DNA of 6,988 bases, from assembly GCA_009903905.1 (NCBI GenBank), contig WYEI01000285.1, positions 1-6,988 on the forward strand. Reading direction: 5' to 3'. A program made the translations under genes and the position numbers. The DNA comes from Pyrobaculum sp. GTDB taxonomy: Archaea; Thermoproteota; Thermoprotei; Thermoproteales; Thermoproteaceae. Below, one piece after another: positions 5,826-6,988 of this stretch; the first letter of the stretch is position 1, and each line of letters opens with the position of its first letter. The notes under the pieces are model-generated. The model saw nothing but the letters and a program-made list of their open reading frames with translations. It searched no databases and had not been told where the DNA came from.

Positions 5826-6391
5826 GGCGCCACAAGCCTCGCCTCAATCTCGGAGATCCTCTCCCTCACCTCTTTCATCCTCTGCGCCAGGGCCTCCCTC
5901 TTCTGCGGATCCAACTCCATGTAGTACTGCCTCTCCAAGTCCCTATATAGGCTCTTCAGATGCTCCAAGTCCTTCTCGAGCTCCCGCCGCCGGAAGTCGT
6001 CGCGCTGAATGGGCGCGACGGGCGAGTACTGAGGAGGCTGGACGGGCGAATACTGAGGAGGCTGATAGGATTGCTGAGGCTGGGGATACTGCTGAGCCGC
6101 CGCCTGTTGCGTCAACATGGGCTTGAGCTGCTCCGCCACCAGCCTGGCGAGCTGCTCCGTAGACGTCGCCTGCTGCTGCATCATCTGCGTCTGTTGCAGC
6201 AACTGCTGCCTAAGAACCTCTATCTCGGCAGGCGAAAGGCTCTGCCCCATGAGAAGCTTCCTAACGGCCGGCACAAGGAAATTCTGCATGGCGGACCCCA
6301 CACCCCAATACACAATCCCCCGAGCGGCCTCAGCCCCCAACGCCTTGAGCAAAGTCACCACGGCGTCATAGACCTTGTCCTCACTGCTCAT
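5819..6391 (-). CDS. Gln/Pro-rich coiled-coil protein, first gene of the operon
   Basis: A protein of 190 residues, family not recognised. Residues 1-50 look like a helical domain with a partly hydrophobic patch (about 22-48) but no clear membrane segment. Residues 55-100 form a Gln-rich helix. Residues 101-128 are a Pro/Gln/Tyr-rich linker holding two copies of QPPQYSPV (110-125). Residues 132-187 are a charged coiled coil broken at LDPQKR (160-165). The start ATG at 6389-6391 lies about 26 bases after a strong TATA box, so the operon is probably transcribed as a leaderless message. The layout suggests a scaffold or tether with a flexible linker between two oligomerising ends, working with the membrane protein encoded next. 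Confidence 0.8.
   Translation of the reverse strand: MSSEDKVYDAVVTLLKALGAEAARGIVYWGVGSAMQNFLVPAVRKLLMGQSLSPAEIEVLRQQLLQQTQMMQQQATSTEQLARLVAEQLKPMLTQQAAAQQYPQPQQSYQPPQYSPVQPPQYSPVAPIQRDDFRRRELEKDLEHLKSLYRDLERQYYMELDPQKREALAQRMKEVRERISEIEARLVAPW
6017..6064 (-). repeat. 24-bp tandem repeat in the Pro/Gln linker
   Basis: Two head-to-tail 24-base copies (6017-6040 and 6041-6064) differ at one base and encode QPPQYSPV twice. The unit is in frame, so copy number could vary without breaking the gene. Confidence 0.9.
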
Positions 6392-6411
6392 AATTGGCCC
6401 ATATCACAGAA

Positions 6412-6423
6412 GTATATAAATTT
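6412..6423 (-). promoter_or_regulatory. TATA box of the coiled-coil operon
   Basis: The minus strand reads AAATTTATATACTTC, centred about 26 bases before the ATG at 6391. This is the clearest promoter in the window and supports that start codon and a leaderless transcript. Confidence 0.7.
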
Positions 6424-6425
6424 TG

Positions 6426-6988
6426 CCACCAAACGCGTGAAAAACCGCGCCAGCGCCGCGCAACATCTTGGCCGCAGGACGCGAAAAACAAAGACCCGGC
6501 GCCCGATGCAGGCACTCGCAAACTCTCCACGAGTAGCCTTGCGGAGGCCAGGCGTAGCTGGGAACATCGGCAGGAGAGATACGGCTAACAACGATAACTG
6601 TTGCGCCACATCTGGTGCGGGGTTGAGGCGCCACAGAGGTAACAACACGTGTACAGGCGGAGAAAAGTATTTGCCGTATCTTTAGAGGATTCTTCGGCAG
6701 ATGAAGTGGTTGCCGAGCCGGAGGTGTCGCTTAAGGAGCGATGAGGAGACAGAGAAGGAGAAGTCGTCGACAACCAGAGACGCGCACCTCGGGCTGTCAA
6801 GAAGCCGCCGAAAGATGGACAGGTACCGGAGGCGTGTGCTGGATAGGGCTGGCGAGGCGGCGCCTGTTCGGGCCTTGGCGCCCAGAGGCTCTCGGGAACT
6901 GCCTTCGCACTGCAAATAGACGGCAGTGAGGCGGCTAGGCCGTGCGGCGGCTCCGTTGTAGGGAGCCGCTCCGCGCCTTTTCCGGGAC
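6426..6988. other. Stretch without a supported gene
   Basis: Short frames are open on both strands. The best are 6701-6919 plus (72 codons, very rich in Arg, Lys and Glu) and 6682-6915 minus (77 codons, containing LRYLSIFRRLLD and VVDDFSFSVSSSLLKRHLRLG). They overlap almost entirely, both have high GC at the third codon position, and neither has a convincing promoter or known motif, so at most one is real. A strong hairpin lies at 6947-6969. The area may hold decayed sequence or the edge of an unseen gene. Confidence 0.4.
6947..6969. repeat. Perfect 8-bp hairpin
   Basis: GCGGCTCC (6947-6954) and GGAGCCGC (6962-6969) pair perfectly around a 7-base loop. No T-run follows on the + strand, so a terminator is not clear; it could be part of a structured RNA or a protein-binding site. 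Confidence 0.4.

Noticed and set aside
5464..6126. 220-codon + strand frame opposite the coiled-coil operon
   Set aside because: It is a low-complexity shadow (Ser/Ala/Pro-rich) of two genes supported by a promoter, coupling and coiled-coil pattern on the minus strand.
1..6988. CRISPR array or tRNA/rRNA gene
   Set aside because: No regularly spaced repeats with unique spacers and no T-loop/anticodon arrangement or rRNA-like sequence were seen; the only regular repeats are the in-frame ankyrin and QPPQYSPV units.

Overview
The window looks like chromosomal DNA of a hyperthermophilic crenarchaeon, probably Thermoproteales (Pyrobaculum/Thermoproteus-like). Four genes (ankyrin, YwgA-like, glycosyltransferase and the upstream coiled-coil gene) have an archaeal TATA box about 24-27 bases before the start codon, as expected for leaderless mRNAs. 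Most DNA is GC-rich, proteins are rich in Arg/Glu/Val, and recognised families fit. The genus is inferred from general features, not from a marker gene.

Layout. 1-454 (-): 5' part of an ankyrin-repeat gene that runs off the left edge. 690-1317 (+): multiply frameshifted remnant of moeA (molybdopterin molybdenumtransferase), N-terminal/central part. 1380-1485 (+): tail resembling the end of an IS605-type orfB/tnpB element, with a palindrome. 1527-2021 and 1999-2964 (+): two overlapping genes, a YwgA/Panacea(DUF4065)-like protein and a ClpP-fold serine protease of the SDH_sah family. 2913-3197 (-): C-terminal domain of moeA, also broken. 3205-3381 (-): decayed ankyrin-repeat copy. 3430-3465 (+): a second tnpB-like tail. 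3461-4516 (-): intact membrane family-2 glycosyltransferase. 4517-5399: no convincing gene, but a third tnpB-like tail (-) and an inverted repeat. 5400-6391 (-): two-gene operon of a Gln/Pro-rich coiled-coil protein and a small membrane protein with a coiled-coil tail. 6426-6988: no supported gene.

The moeA halves are complementary, not overlapping. The + piece stops near the end of the central (MoCF/MPT-binding) domain, and the - piece starts just after it. Turning round roughly 1318-3197 would rejoin moeA and place the protease gene convergent with it. The simplest reading is an inversion that split moeA and carried the YwgA-like/protease pair with it, in a region with ankyrin duplication and IS605-type scars.

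The most promising unexplained systems are the YwgA/Panacea-like protein overlapping a ClpP-fold protease, and the membrane/coiled-coil pair at 5400-6391, whose proteins share a similar C-terminal helical module.
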